A DNA stretch of 64,000 bases from Hypericum androsaemum (GCA_963995505.1 OZ023184.1:15932228-15996227); one strand, 5' to 3'. Shown: positions 20,290-31,384, counted from the stretch's first letter. Translations and numbers: made by a program. The notes: generated by a model not told the origin, from the letters alone.

Positions 20290-21186
20290 CAAAAGTTCTT
20301 CGACCCGGGGAGCTAGGTGATGGTCGATCTTCGACCCGGGGAGCCCAATGAAGTTAAGTTGTCGACCTGAGGAACTCGAATGAAGTTAAGTTGTCGACCT
20401 AAGGCCCGACTGAGTATTAGTCGTCGACCTGGGGTGTTGAACGAAAGCTAATCGTCGACCCAAATGTTTGATGGAGGTCAGTTGGTGACCCGTGCATTCC
20501 GCTATGAGTCAATCATCGACCCGTGCATCCTGATGTAGGTCGATCGTCGGCCCGTGTGTCCTACCAGAGGGAGATCGTTGACCCGTTTACTTTGTGGGGG
20601 TCGATTATCGACCCAAGTACTAACTGAAGGTCACTCGTCAATCCGCATAGGGTCTTTGATGGTGGAAGATCAACGACTCGAGAAGAGACCCTCCTTGGGA
20701 AGGTTTGTTGATCCTGAGTCTCAGTGAGTTGAGATACAAAAAGACCGAACTCAAAGAGACCAGAAGTACTCGGACTCTGGGAGTTTGAAATAAATGCGGA
20801 ACAAAAGCTTCTAGAGACCGAAATGACGGGGTTGAATGAGGAAAAGCGTCGGCCAGGATCAGATAAGGATAAACGCTGGTTAAGTTGGATGAGGATAAGC
20901 GTTGTTAGAGATAGGTCTTGGGCGTTTGAATTCGACTTGAGTACGCTAAAGGAGAAGGCTCGGGCATTTACTTCCTCTATATAAGCAGAGCCCGGGACAA
21001 GGCAGAGGAGATCACACACAAATCATACAAATTACTCTCAAGCTTCGGCTCTTATCTTAGTTTAAGTTAGTTGATAGTATCGGCTTCGGCCACCACTTGT
21101 TACCCGTAGCGTTAGATCGACATTGGGACGAGCACTCTCGGCTGTCACGAAATCATTTTTAGCGTTCTCCATTTTTTATCCCAACA
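20290..21186 (+). repeat. Solo-LTR-like sequence with internal 31-bp minisatellite
   Basis: A TATA box (CTATATAAGCAGAG, about 20968-20981), a leader, and an end CCCAACA at about 21180-21186 immediately before the dirigent promoter homology look like the right half of an LTR. The left half (20300-20650) is an array of about 11 degenerate 30-32-bp units, each beginning near TCGACCC or TCGTCGACC. No left LTR border or internal region was found, so it is called a solo LTR with caution. Confidence 0.45.
20300..20650. repeat. Degenerate 31-bp minisatellite (GTCGACC core)
   Basis: Unit starts recur every 30-32 bp, for example CGACCTGAGG, CGACCTAAGG, CGACCTGGGG, CGACCCAAAT, CGACCCGTGC. The units are diverged except for the TCGACC core, indicating an old array. 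Confidence 0.7.
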
Positions 21187-21651
21187 GTACATAATGTCTC
21201 GTTAAGTCATCACATCTTCCCGGTGCCAAAAAACCACGGCATGAGAAGTTGGTCAACAGAATCATCAATTCACTGATAAATTAAATTCTTACCAAATCCT
21301 CGTGGATGCGTAGCATAGAATTTAACTCTAAATTAATAATCAACTTAGTAGTGACAAATTCAGTTAATATTTAATGACCGACACTCACCCCCTCAAAACA
21401 GGTCACTTTTCTCTCTTTCGTTTAATCCGAAATAGACACAAATAGTTAAACTCGTCGTGTGAAAGATGGTATTTGCTTTAGGAGGAGCAAAGAATAATTG
21501 CGTTATCTACTACTCCTACGTCCCCTCTTATTCAAATCACCCGAGCAAAAAAAATATATTTTAATCTCAATACCACAGAACCAGAACGTTAGTTTCTTCC
21601 TTTTTTTCTTCTATTTAATTAAGCTCCTAATAGAGTAGAAGTAATAACCAA
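21187..21651 (+). promoter_or_regulatory. Upstream region of dirigent pseudogene A, duplicated at 36190-36460
   Basis: About 280 bp here (from ACATAATGTCTCGTTAAGTC to GGTATTTGCTTTAGGAG) is closely similar to 36190-36460, so the gene was duplicated with its promoter. The last ~100 bp before the ATG includes an A-rich tract and TTTAATTAAGC. Confidence 0.55.
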
Positions 21652-22138
21652 ATGGCCAACACCCACCAGAACCTCCTCCTCCTTACCACCATCACCCTCT
21701 TACTCTCCTCCTCCACGGCGCTCTCCCCCAACCGACACCGTTTCTCGAGACAAATCAACTCGGAGGAGATAGGCCTCAACCAGAAACAAGAGAAGCTATC
21801 CCACCTCCGCTTCTACTTCCACGACACAGTGAGCGGGAAGCAACCCCAGCTCGAAGCTGGTCGGTCGGGCCCAGGGCATGTACTGGTCGGCCTCCCAGGA
21901 GGAACTCGCGTTCTTGATGGTGCTCAACTTCGCGTTAGTGGAAGGGAAGTTCAACGGGAGCAACCTCAGCGTGTCGGGGAGGAACGCCCTGTTCTCCGGC
22001 GTTAGGGAGATGCCGGTCGTCGGAGGGAGCGGGGTCTTTAGGTTCGCTCGTGGATACGCTCAGGCCAGGACCCATTTTATTGATTTGAAGACCGGTGACG
22101 CTATCGTCGAGTACAACGCTTATGTCTTCCATTATTGA
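21652..22138 (+). pseudogene. Dirigent protein pseudogene A (internal deletion and frameshift)
   Basis: An ATG at 21652 opens a secretory N-terminus (LLLLTTITLLLSSSTA) and the dirigent block [14 protein letters not shown]. The frame then breaks: 36 or so residues expected before the SKLVGRAQG block are missing, and the rest of the family sequence is in the next frame from about 21862 ([29 protein letters not shown], then [19 protein letters not shown] and [10 protein letters not shown]) ending in TGA at 22136. Dirigent proteins are extracellular and guide stereoselective coupling of phenoxy radicals in lignan biosynthesis. The missing part contains half the beta-barrel, so no activity is expected. 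Confidence 0.9.
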
Positions 22139-22716
22139 TCTTAATCTTCTGTTCATTTCTTTCGTCCCTTCGTTCGTTTTTTTGGCTTTCGGTTGCGTGG
22201 TTTTAGTAAATGACGGTGCAAGGTCGAATTATACGATATACTAAATGTCAAAGGGAGAATTTTCTAACATGGTAAACGGAGAAACACACTAATAAATTAA
22301 TTCTTATTTGAAATAGGAAGAGCATTTGAATAATATAAAATTTTACTCGTAAATATTTATATTATTGTTTTCTCAATTTCTCAAATTAGATTTTTTTTAG
22401 TTGTAATTGTATATATGTATATAATAGTGATAGTGAGACTTGTGGCTACAACCTCGTATAAACATTTTCTACACTAGGTATATATATATATATAAATAAT
22501 ATTATTATTAATAAAAAAATTATAACAATTTTAATTGGGAGCGAGACATAATTTCATTTGTGATATATATTTTCGAAATAAATTTGGTTTGCTTCTTATT
22601 CAACGAAGACAGTTGAAGTTTACTTTTGCACTTATTATAAAAGTGTTTAGGACTCTATTGTAGAGATTATGAGTTTAACTCTAACTCTGCTTCACCCCTT
22701 TATATTGGAAAAATAA
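22139..22716. other. Downstream flank of dirigent A, shared with remnant C
   Basis: AT-rich DNA with no gene. Much of it aligns with 36575-37190 (for example GTGATAGTGAGACTTGT, GGCTACAACCTCGTA, TTTTCGAAATAAATTTGG), so it belongs to the same duplicated block. A (TA)n tract lies at about 22478-22495. Confidence 0.6.
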
Positions 22717-23138
22717 AATTTTTACGGGTATGGATTGGGTACGGAATGCTCAGATTCCGAACCATTCGGAATGAAGACACGCGGGGACTTTTTTGCAAAC
22801 GCGCTAAAATACATGGACCAAAATAAAAAAAGTCACGCACAAATGCAGGCCGGATACAAATGCCATTATCACATAACTGCGCATGCCAGTATCACATAAC
22901 TGTGCGTGCCAGTATGACCTTTTTGCAAAAATGCTAAAATACGGGGGACCAAAATAAAAAAAGTTACGCGCGCCATTATCATAAACGGGGCTTGCCGCTG
23001 TCACAAATACACATGTCATTATCACATAACTGCACTTGCAATTATCACATAACTGCGCTTGCCGCTGCGGTCCCCCTTTACTCCAAACCATACGGAATCA
23101 ATTTTTTCACTCCGTACCCAATCCACTCCCAATTTTCA
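22717..23138 (+). mobile_element. hAT-type MITE, copy 2, with a paralogous empty site at 37185
   Basis: The element (22725-23130) is flanked by AATTTTTA and AATTTTCA. It begins GGGTATGGATTGGG and ends CCCAATCCACTCCC, like the copies at 4196 and 29580, with the same internal CATAACTGC repeats. The duplicated block at about 37180-37200 reads AAATAAAATTTTCACATC without any insertion, so it is an empty site proving where this MITE inserted and that it came in after the dirigent block duplicated. Confidence 0.88.
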
Positions 23139-23508
23139 CATCGTTATTGTTGGTTGCAATTAATAACAAGTGCAGAGAATTATACTATGTCTTAAGATTT
23201 TGTCTTTAAAATAAAGATTATACAATATTACAAGAACGATTTAATTTTGTATTCCATTGTTACTCACATAATTTAACGCTAAAAGTACTGCATCAGGAAT
23301 ATGAATTGCATTTAATTATGTTCCCCAAAAGAAGAAATGGAAGTTTCTTCTCACGATTGTCTCATCTAAGATTATTTTCTCCCTCTTTTGCTATTGGTTA
23401 ATATTCATTTTCGCTACTACTTCCTAAAAATCGGTTAAATTGTATGAGAGCGACAGGAAGATTCGTTAAGAATCAATTTCGGCATGTCTGTCTACTTTTG
23501 TCGGGTCT
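23139..23508. other. AT-rich intergenic DNA
   Basis: The first ~160 bp still match the downstream flank of dirigent remnant C (37195-37345). Nothing else is recognised. Confidence 0.4.
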
Positions 23509-23805
23509 TTCTGAAATATTCAACCTATTCCTTTCAACAACAAAAAATATTCGACCTACCCCACGACTAGGCCGGGCCAAACTCCATGGTTCACACGATT
23601 AAAACCAGTTAAAAATCAGGGTCCGTTAAGATTTAAATTTAGAATATAGGACTAATGTGAATGGGTCGACCATCCACTGCTAGCACGAAATAGTTGATCC
23701 ACTACACCTAAGGCAAGCTTTGGGATTCGGGCGATATGTGATTATGAGCACTCATGGTGTATAATAACAAGTGTAATAATTTGCTATTTTGACAATTTTT
23801 TCTTG
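23509..23805 (+). repeat. 297-bp direct repeat, left copy
   Basis: From TTCTGAAATATTCAACC to CAATTTTTTCTTG this copy is matched by 25089-25385, with roughly 20 differences and the same length. It directly abuts the inverted-repeat element at 23805-25088. Confidence 0.85.
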
Positions 23806-25088
23806 GGAAAATTATGCTCAGGTCCCTGTAGTTTGGCGCTCCTTCCTCTCGGGTCCCTGGATTTCCAAAATCCATGTTGTTGTCCCTGTATTTTGGTTTT
23901 AGAAACTCTCGGATCCCTAACAGCTCTTTTTTTCATTTTTGGTCATAGAAATGACCAAAATACCCTTAAACAAAAAATTAAAAAATTTACCTTCTCCAAC
24001 CTTTGAACAAAAACACCAACAACAAAAAATCAACCAAAAAACAAGATCAAACTAACCAAAATTAAGAACACAACCAAGAACATTAATAACAAAAAAACTC
24101 AGATCTACTCAGAGTGACCACTAAACCCGTACAAGCCGAGGCAGCACCTAGATCTACTGAGAACATCCATGACGAGATCTACTCAGAGCAACTAATTGAA
24201 CTCATACGAGGCGGTGACAGACAAGAGGCCTACCCATTATCCAAGCCACACATTGTAGCTCTTCGACGATACTGCTTTCTCCATGGACGTAGCTCTTCAG
24301 CGACACTGCCACGTCCCGACCACATCCAGGAGCCCTAACACTCCTCTAGTCCCTTGACCTCTGAAACTCAATCGACATCAGAGATTGTTCGATTCGTCAA
24401 ACTCACATTGATTCACACTGATTCCCTTAAATTGATTATTTTTGTTCGATGCGTGAGTTTGAGATTCTACAGTTTGGGAATGTGTACACGCGATTAAACT
24501 CACAGAGGCGGTGCGTAGAAGGGAAGATCGAGAGAGAGATAAGGACAGGAGAGAGAGGCGGTGCATGGAAGGGAAGATCGAGAGAGGGATAAGGATAGGA
24601 GAGAGAGGCGGCAGTGTTGGAGGCGGGCTTCGGCAGTGAGGAGGAAGCCGCAAGTCAGACTTTGGCCTTTCCCTCCATAGCCGGCGGCGATGCTCTTTGA
24701 ATAGAGAGAGAGAGATGGAGAACAGAGATGGATGGAGGGAGAAATGGTCGAGCACCTTCTCCGGCTTCGTCTCGATTGATTTACGATCTTGGTTGATCTT
24801 GGGAGAACTGATCAGTTTTTTTATTTTGATATGAGTTTTTTTTGTTATTTTGATCTTATTTTTTGGTTGGTTTTTGGTGTTTTTGTTTAAAGGTTGAAGA
24901 TGATGAATTTTTTTTATTTTTTGTTAAATGGTCTTTTGGTCATTTCCATGATAAAAATGAAAAAAAGAGCCGTCAGAGACCCGAGAGTTTTTAAAACCAA
25001 ACTACAGGGACAACAACATGGATTTCGAAAACCCAGGGACCCGAGAGGGAGGGGCGCCAAACTACAGGGACTTGCGCGTAATTTTCTC
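23805..25088. mobile_element. Long-TIR DNA element (MULE-like) flanked by 297-bp direct repeats
   Basis: The left end GGGAAAATTATGCTCAGG and the right end (complement GAGAAAATTACGCGCAAG) start inverted repeats of ~170 bp, sharing GTCCCTGTAGTTTGGCGC and the block around GGTCATTTCTATGACC-type sequence. The interior holds a GC-richer fragment (24100-24760) open on both strands, with UTR-like GAGAGAGAG tracts and no transposase. The ends look like Mutator-type Pack elements, but instead of a 9-bp TSD there is a 297-bp duplication on both sides. Confidence 0.75.
24114..24755. other. Gene-like fragments inside the inverted-repeat element
   Basis: A plus-strand frame (24114-24338) and a minus-strand frame (24378-24755) are open. 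The latter's product is Ser/Leu-rich low-complexity sequence from a GAGAGAG-rich leader. Neither is a known family. They may derive from a captured promoter/first exon. Confidence 0.3.
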
Positions 25089-25385
25089 TTCTGAAATATT
25101 CAACCTATTGCTTTAACCAATAAAAAATATTTGACCTACCCCACGACTAGGCCGGGCCAAACTCCATGGTTCGCTCGATTAAAACCAGTTAAATATCAGG
25201 GTCCGTTAAGATTTAAATTTAGAATATAGGACTAATGTGAATGGGTCGACCATCCACCGCTAGCACGAAATAGTTGACCCACTACACCTAAGGCAAGCCT
25301 TGGCAATTAGGCAATATGTGCTTATGAACACTCATGGTGTATAATAACAAGTATAATAATTTGTTATTTTGACAATTTTTTCTTG
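25089..25385 (+). repeat. 297-bp direct repeat, right copy
   Basis: Second copy of 23509-23805; see that entry. Shared words include CCCACGACTAGGCCGGGCC and GGACTAATGTGAATGGGTCG. Confidence 0.85.
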
Positions 25386-25415
25386 ATAAATACAATTTAC
25401 TTATATATAAAAAAG

Positions 25416-26650
25416 GCAAGTCTTGGGGTCGACAATTCACTTTAATGCTAAGTGCGGAGATTGAGGGTTTTTGTCCAAGATAGTGCTACAGTTTAAATTT
25501 TTTACTATTTTGGTGTTACTGTTGAAATAATTCAGAATATGATGTTACTTTCTCAGATAGAATTTTTTTTCGATTCTCTCTCCTTAGGTCGAAATTGTTT
25601 TTCGAAATTTTCGATTTTCTCTTCTCATGTCAAAATATGATGTTCCTTTCTCAGATCAAAATTTTTTTCGACCTCGGTTCAAAATTGAAAAAAAAAAATT
25701 TGACTATGATTATCGAGAGAATTTTTTCAGCCTGGGTTCAAAATCAAAAAAAAATTTGACATGAGGACAGAGAAAGTCTCAGGTCAAAAACAATTCAACC
25801 TCAGGAAACCCAACAAAAATATTTTAATCAATAATCGCAATGGTGAAAGTTTGCAGCTTTTCTTTTTGAAGAGCCGACCGCAGCTTTTCTGTTCTGCCAC
25901 CTCTTAGTTTATTAATTTAATGTCCCTGCAACCATTTTTTATTTATTTAAGAATTTATACCCAAAATTTGGACTCCTTTGTCTTCTCGTGTGTTTTTTTA
26001 ATTTCTCGCTGTGAATATTTTGTTCATAATAATTTTAAAATTAAAAATGAAAATAATAAATTTCCGATGATGTAAGTTGTAACTACTCGGAGACCAGAGA
26101 TTTTATTGCAAACAATAATATTGTGTTCCCGTAATTATTATAACTTTTTAAATAAATTTCAAGAATAAATAAACATGTGATATTTTATGAAAATTAAGAA
26201 ATGATTTAAGAGGGAGAAAGAAAAGCTGCAGCCACACATTATTTCTGGCTCTTAAATTAATAACCTTCAGCCACACATTTAAGAGGTGGCAGAACAAAAA
26301 AGCTGCCGCCGCCGATTACTAGCGTCCGTTAAAAAGAAACATTTTTATGTTTTTTCAGGGCGAATTTTTTTTCCAATCTGAGATTTTCTCTTTCCTGAGG
26401 TCGATTTTTTTTTTTGATTTTTAATCCAGGTTGAAAAGATTTCCTCAATAATAGAAGTCAAAATTTTTTTCGATTTTGAACACGGGTCAAAAATTTTTTG
26501 ACCAAAGGAGAGAGAATCGAAAAAAAATCTATTTGGAAAAAAAACACCATATTCAAATTATTTCAACTGTAGATTCATATTGGACAAAAAACTTGCGATC
26601 CACGATCTCACACTAGCAACCAATTGTCAATCCCACTCAAGGTAAGAGGG
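25416..26650. mobile_element. Long inverted-repeat element 1
   Basis: The left arm (about 25416-25620) is inversely repeated at about 26440-26650: GGTCGACAATT pairs with AATTGTCAATCC, and TTTTTTTTCGATTCTCTCTCC with its complement near 26500. An inner inverted pair (GCAGCTTTTCTGTTCTGCC at about 25887, GGCAGAACAAAAAAGCTGC near 26286) shows the whole unit is foldback-like. No coding capacity or TSD found. Confidence 0.55.
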
Positions 26651-27555
26651 TTTTTTTTAAGGGTGTTACCATTCATGGCTTTTTTTCAAAGTGGTGTTAC
26701 AAATTCACGTTTCTCAGATACGGTGTCCACGTGGGCATTCGGTTTTTTTCCGTGTCTCGGACCAAGACACTGGAAAAATTCTCGTTTCTACCGAGACACG
26801 GGAATTTTTTCTGTTACCAAGAAACGGGAAAAAATTCTATTTTTTGGTCTCAAACGAGAATTTTTCCCGTGTCTTGATCACAAACGGGAATTTTTCCCGT
26901 GTCTTGGTGGATTGGGCGGTATCTATCCCGAATAGAGATTTCTGATTTCATATCCACCAAGAAACGAAAAAAATTCTCATATCTTGGTAACACAGCTCTA
27001 TAAATTGCAGTTCACGCACACAAAATATTACTCCAAAGAAAACAGATAGTGGGTGCAACAGAGAAAGGCTTTGAAGGTAATGAATTTTTTTGGATATACA
27101 TGTTTTGTATGTTTGTTTATAATATATCTGTAATAATATTTTGAAAATTATATAATTAAATAATTAAATTTTCGGTATGAATTATTTAATTTTATTATTA
27201 GGTATGAAAAATTAATCTTATTATTTAATTTCTGAGTTATATTTTTTTTAATTACTGCATGACTAATATTCATTATCTATTGTCTAATAATTTTTAATAT
27301 TATGTGCAGATTAAATATATACTGATTTGTTAGATCTGGAGATTTTGGACTATAAAAGGCTTTTGAGGTTAGTTTTAATTATGAGTTTAATATAATATAA
27401 TTGTTGAAATGAAAAATGTACGATGTAAGTCCAAAATATGTAATATGAAATATAATATAATTTATGATTCCTACCAAAGAACCAGGCATAAATTATTACA
27501 GTCAAAAGTCCAAAATTTTGCTATTTTATTAAATTAGTTTATGTGAGTTGTGTAG

Positions 27556-27620
27556 TTAGTCGAGTAGTTGAAGCTATTTTTTTTGAAATGGTAGCACTTA
27601 GTTGAGTAGTCGAAGCTATT
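27556..27620 (-). mobile_element. Ultra-short poly(T) insertion with 23-bp target duplication
   Basis: A 23-bp word (27556-27578; containing GAGTAGTTGAAGCTATT) recurs with two changes at 27598-27620. The 19-bp insert TTTTTTGAAATGGTAGCAC reads, on the minus strand, as a short sequence ending in CATTTCAAAAAA. Confidence 0.55.
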
Positions 27621-27782
27621 ATTATATTATAAGGGCAAGTAATTTTGTTTTCATAATAGAATTTTATATGTAGATATTGCTAGTTAATTATGTATTAGTT
27701 AGGAATATTCGGTAGTTACGTGTCATTCTTAAATTTTTTTTAACAAGCATTTTGTATCTTCCTCGTTTAAAAATATATATTG

Positions 27783-28010
27783 CACCAAACATCCCAGAAA
27801 CTTGCCGCCTTCATATAGGCTATGAAGGCCTCGTTCTGCACGGATGACTCCTTCCATTTTTGCCGATAGATCTTTAACGCGTTATCAATGCTATCATCAG
27901 TTCCTCTTCGTATCTCAACGTTCCATACTGCCTGTGAACGATGGATATTTTGGTGCCTTAATAAGGTCGTATCTGAGGGTCCTCCATCCCCAAAAATATC
28001 CCCGTATCAT
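27783..28010 (-). pseudogene. Unidentified coding-like fragment inside element 2
   Basis: On the minus strand the frame encodes SQAVWNVEIRRGTDDSIDNA then KIYRQKWKESSVQNEAF and IAYMKAASFWDVW. This is protein-like, with regular composition over ~70 codons, and no start or stop bounds it. I do not recognise the family. It could be a piece of a captured host gene or of a transposase-associated protein. Confidence 0.35.
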
Positions 28011-28539
28011 TGTGAATCCATATATCTATACAACATAATAAACATACGAAAGCAAATATAAAAATATCAATTAAACACAAATATCATTAACCTGAAATTA
28101 ATCAAATCAATATGCTGAATTAAATAATTTAACATTGCTAATTCAAAAAAATGATTTAAATTTAAAAAAAATTCAAATCCAATATAATTATGCAATTAAT
28201 TATTAGAAATAACATAATTAATTAACTTAATTAATAACATTACAAAAATTAATTCATAAATACTGAACTAATTAACCTAATTAACAACAAACAAACCGAA
28301 GACGGGAAAGACGAGGACGACGACCAAATCAAATCAATCTAATCAACCTAATTAACCAAAAAATATTCAATCTAACAACACAAAATAGTGAACTAATTAG
28401 CCTAATTTACTCACAATTGAACTAATTATCAACAAAAAATTCAAATTAAATCAATCTAATCAATACTAATCAACATTGGTTAACTAATTAATAAATAATA
28501 TCCCAAAAAATTGATTAATTTACATTAATTTAAACTTAC

Positions 28540-28775
28540 CGACGGCGAACGAGCAGCGGGCGAGGACTGAGAGGAATGAGTTTTACCGAGAGCGAGCGGC
28601 GATGAGGGAGCAGGGCAAGGGCGACGACAGCAAGGCGAGGGTAACGGGGGAGCAGCAGGGCGAGGGCGATAGCGGATCTCGATGAGGCGAGGCCGACCGA
28701 AATCGGCGAGCGGCAAGGGCGATCGGCGATACGGATCCAGAGGGGGACGGGTTTTGTGAGGTGTGAACACGAGAT
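28540..28775 (-). other. GC-rich captured fragment in element 2
   Basis: Abruptly GC-rich DNA within AT-rich arms. Minus-strand frames give Arg/Pro/Ser-rich products of no known family. Likely a captured first exon or UTR. Confidence 0.3.
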
Positions 28776-29069
28776 ATTTTTTTTCCGTCTATTGGTATAT
28801 GTTTGACCAAGACACGGAAAAATTTTCTGTTTCTACCAAGACACGAAATTTTTTCCCGTTTCTTAGTAATGGAAAAAAATTTCGTGTCTCGGTAGAAAAA
28901 AGAAATTTTCCCGTGGCTTGGTTCGAGACATGAAAAAAAAATCCAGATGCCCACGTGGACACCATATCCGAAAAACGTATTTTTGTAATACCAATTTGAA
29001 AAAAAGCTATGAATAGTAACACAATTTTGAAAAAAAATCTGGTAAGCGTGGGGATCGACGATCCTAACA

Positions 29070-29570
29070 TATTTAACCCTTTATTTGCTCCAAACTCGAA
29101 TCATGATAAGTCTTTCGATAATTGTGATATTAACTGGTCTGGAGTATTTTATGTTTGCTGGAATAATTTTATTGCTATTTAGAAACTCAACTCATTTTTA
29201 ATTTAAATTGGTGGGTGCTGGATATTAATGATATAAAAAACAGATGGTTGTAGGCTGCAAGTCAATGAGTTTGTTGGTGGCAGGGAAGTTTGGAGCAAAA
29301 AGACAAAGACATGTTGTGTCACACCAAACGTGAGACTTGTGACCTCTCAGATTTTTACCATTTTTTGTACATTATATTATATACCCTCATCTTCATCTCA
29401 CCCTTTTTGGCTTATCTTTTTGTAATAGATCTCAACTGATCTCCATATTTCAATTTTTGTAATAGAGCTCCTCATCTACTCCCCTTTGTATCTCAGGCGC
29501 TAATAAAACAAGAGAAACCGGACAACCACACGCATGCACACCCATGGTTTTTAAATTTCAACGGAGAAAT
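29070..29570. other. Intergenic DNA, no gene recognised
   Basis: AT-rich. No long open frame, RNA gene or repeat was identified. Confidence 0.4.
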
Positions 29571-29571
29571 T

Positions 29572-30040
29572 AATATGCACGGGAGTGGATTGAGCACGGA
29601 GTGAAGGAATCGATTCCGTACGGTTTGGAGTGAAGGGGGACCGCAGTGGCAAGCGTAGTTATGTGATAATGGCAAGTGCAGTTATGTGATAATGGCAAGC
29701 ACAGTTATGTGATAATGGCATGTGTATTTTTGACAGTGGCAAGTCCCCGTTGATGATAATGGCGCGCGTAGTTTTTTTCATTTTGGTCCCCCATATTTTA
29801 GCATTTTTGCAAAAAGGTCATACTGGCATGCGCAGTTATGTGATAGTGGCATGCACAGTTATGTGATATTGGCATGCACAGTTATGTGATATTGGCATTT
29901 GTATCCGGCCTGCGTTTGTGCGTGGTTTTTTTCATTTTGGTCCCCGTATTTTAGCGCGTTTGCAAAAAAGTCCCCGCGTGTCTTCATTCCGAACGGTTCA
30001 GAATCTGAGCATTCCGTGCCCAATCCAGACCCAATATGCA
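29572..30040 (-). mobile_element. hAT-type MITE, copy 3, with 8-bp TSD AATATGCA
   Basis: Perfect 8-bp duplications AATATGCA (29572-29579 and 30033-30040) flank the element 29580-30032, which is inverted relative to copies 1 and 2. Its ends are GGGAGTGGATTGAGCACGGA and (right) TCCGTGCCCAATCCAGACCC. The interior contains repeated GTTATGTGATAATGGCA units. Noncoding. Confidence 0.88.
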
Positions 30041-31045
30041 CATGGTACAACAATATTAATCTTACAGTACGTCGCGACTTTGTCTGGCTGATTTTGTTTT
30101 TTGTTTGTCGCTGTCGGGCAACCATTTATTTATTCTTGTTCATGTTTGAGTAATATCAGATTTTGATAGTATGATATTATTTTAGTTCATAAAAGTTGAA
30201 CTAGAAATCTTGTCTAAGATAATAAATTTTTATTTGAATGATCTGGTTTGGCCAAACTAGAATCCAACCAAATAGAACACCCAACTTAATTGAAAATTTG
30301 GTATGTTGTTGGTGACTGTAGCTGGATAGATTGTATTATATCAGTTGGACCTACAATGGTCCATGATAAGTCAAAAATCGTTAATCCAAATGGCTACTAC
30401 ATTGCGTTTCAAAATTGTCTTTTTGTTGCACTTGCACCTAATCTTATATTTATCAAACCGTATAATAACAAACAAACTGTATGACCCATGTCTACGTTCA
30501 CCGTTTGTGGTTCCTTCCATGTTTTAATAACAATAGGCCATATGAAAATTATAATATTTGTAGAATAATTTCGATTTTATCACAATGTCGGATTCTATTT
30601 GAATTTTTTTATCAAAATAGTGGGGTCAAGTTCGTATATAATTCGTGATGTAAATCCAAGAGACATCAGAAAAGGAAAACTATCTGTAATCTGCATCCTA
30701 ATATCTACTGGCTTCAGTATCGGGACTCCTTCTTTCGAGGTTGCGGTCGTCGGCCTCAGTAAAATCTTCCGGTGGTAAAAATTCAGTGAAAAAACCCACA
30801 ATGAGAGGAAAAGAGCACATCGGCCTTGACATTGGTACCGCTGGAACCGATCCCTATAAATCATCTTTGGCCAAACGAGTACTACGGGGAATGCTAACTC
30901 CCCGCAAATCATCCAGATACACCTCCATACAAGAATCTAACAGTACATCTGAGACAAGACAATCAAAGGAAAACTCCAAGGCATGCTTGGACAGGGCATC
31001 CGCCAACCGATTGCCCTCTCACAAAGTTTGCTGAATGTCGATGTC

Positions 31046-31375
31046 CTAGTCTCTCGCCAAAAGCTCTCGTGCTCCCGAGATCAGCATCACCAATGGGTGA
31101 GCACGACCGACCTCCCACCCCACGCAAAGGATAGCCACGGATGAGTCCACCTCCACCTGGATCCTCCAAAATTCTCTTTGCCAAGTCAACTCTAGCCCTA
31201 AGACCAAGGCCCAGAGCTCCGCAGCAAAGGAGGTGCAGCTCCCAATGCCCTTGGCAAAGCCGCATACCCAAAAGCCACCTGAGTCATAATGGTACCACTG
31301 ACGATGGTCCCGTCTAAGTTCCGTCGGGGCACCCAAGTACTGGCCCAAGTCTGAAGTCAGGGGGATGCCCATCAC
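31046..31375 (-). pseudogene. LINE C-terminal RNase H domain fused after an internal deletion
   Basis: The minus-strand frame first shows DLGQYLGAP, the segment that normally follows RT, then jumps straight to GGFWVCGFAKGIGSCTSFAAELWALVLGL, trimmed here, the RNase H core found at the end of plant L1 ORF2, and VEVDSSVAI. In intact plant L1 elements several hundred residues, including a zinc-binding region, lie between. The jump at about 31325 marks an internal deletion of roughly a kilobase. Confidence 0.8.
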
Positions 31376-31384
31376 ATCACTGAG

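Larger units (their letters stand above)
26613..29065. mobile_element. Long inverted-repeat element 2, sharing a terminus with element 1
   Basis: Arms of ~330 bp: 26640-26970 is the reverse complement of about 28785-29050, for example GGTGTCCACGTGGGCAT near 26721 and ATGCCCACGTGGACACC near 28947, and repeated CGAGACACGGGAA / CCAAGACACGG motifs. The left end (AATTGTCAATCCCACTCAAG) is also the right end of element 1. The interior has a TATA-led leader at 26998-27075, a coding-like minus-strand stretch at 27783-28010 and a GC-rich fragment at 28540-28770. Probably a Mutator-type element with captured DNA. No TSD was identified. Confidence 0.6.
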
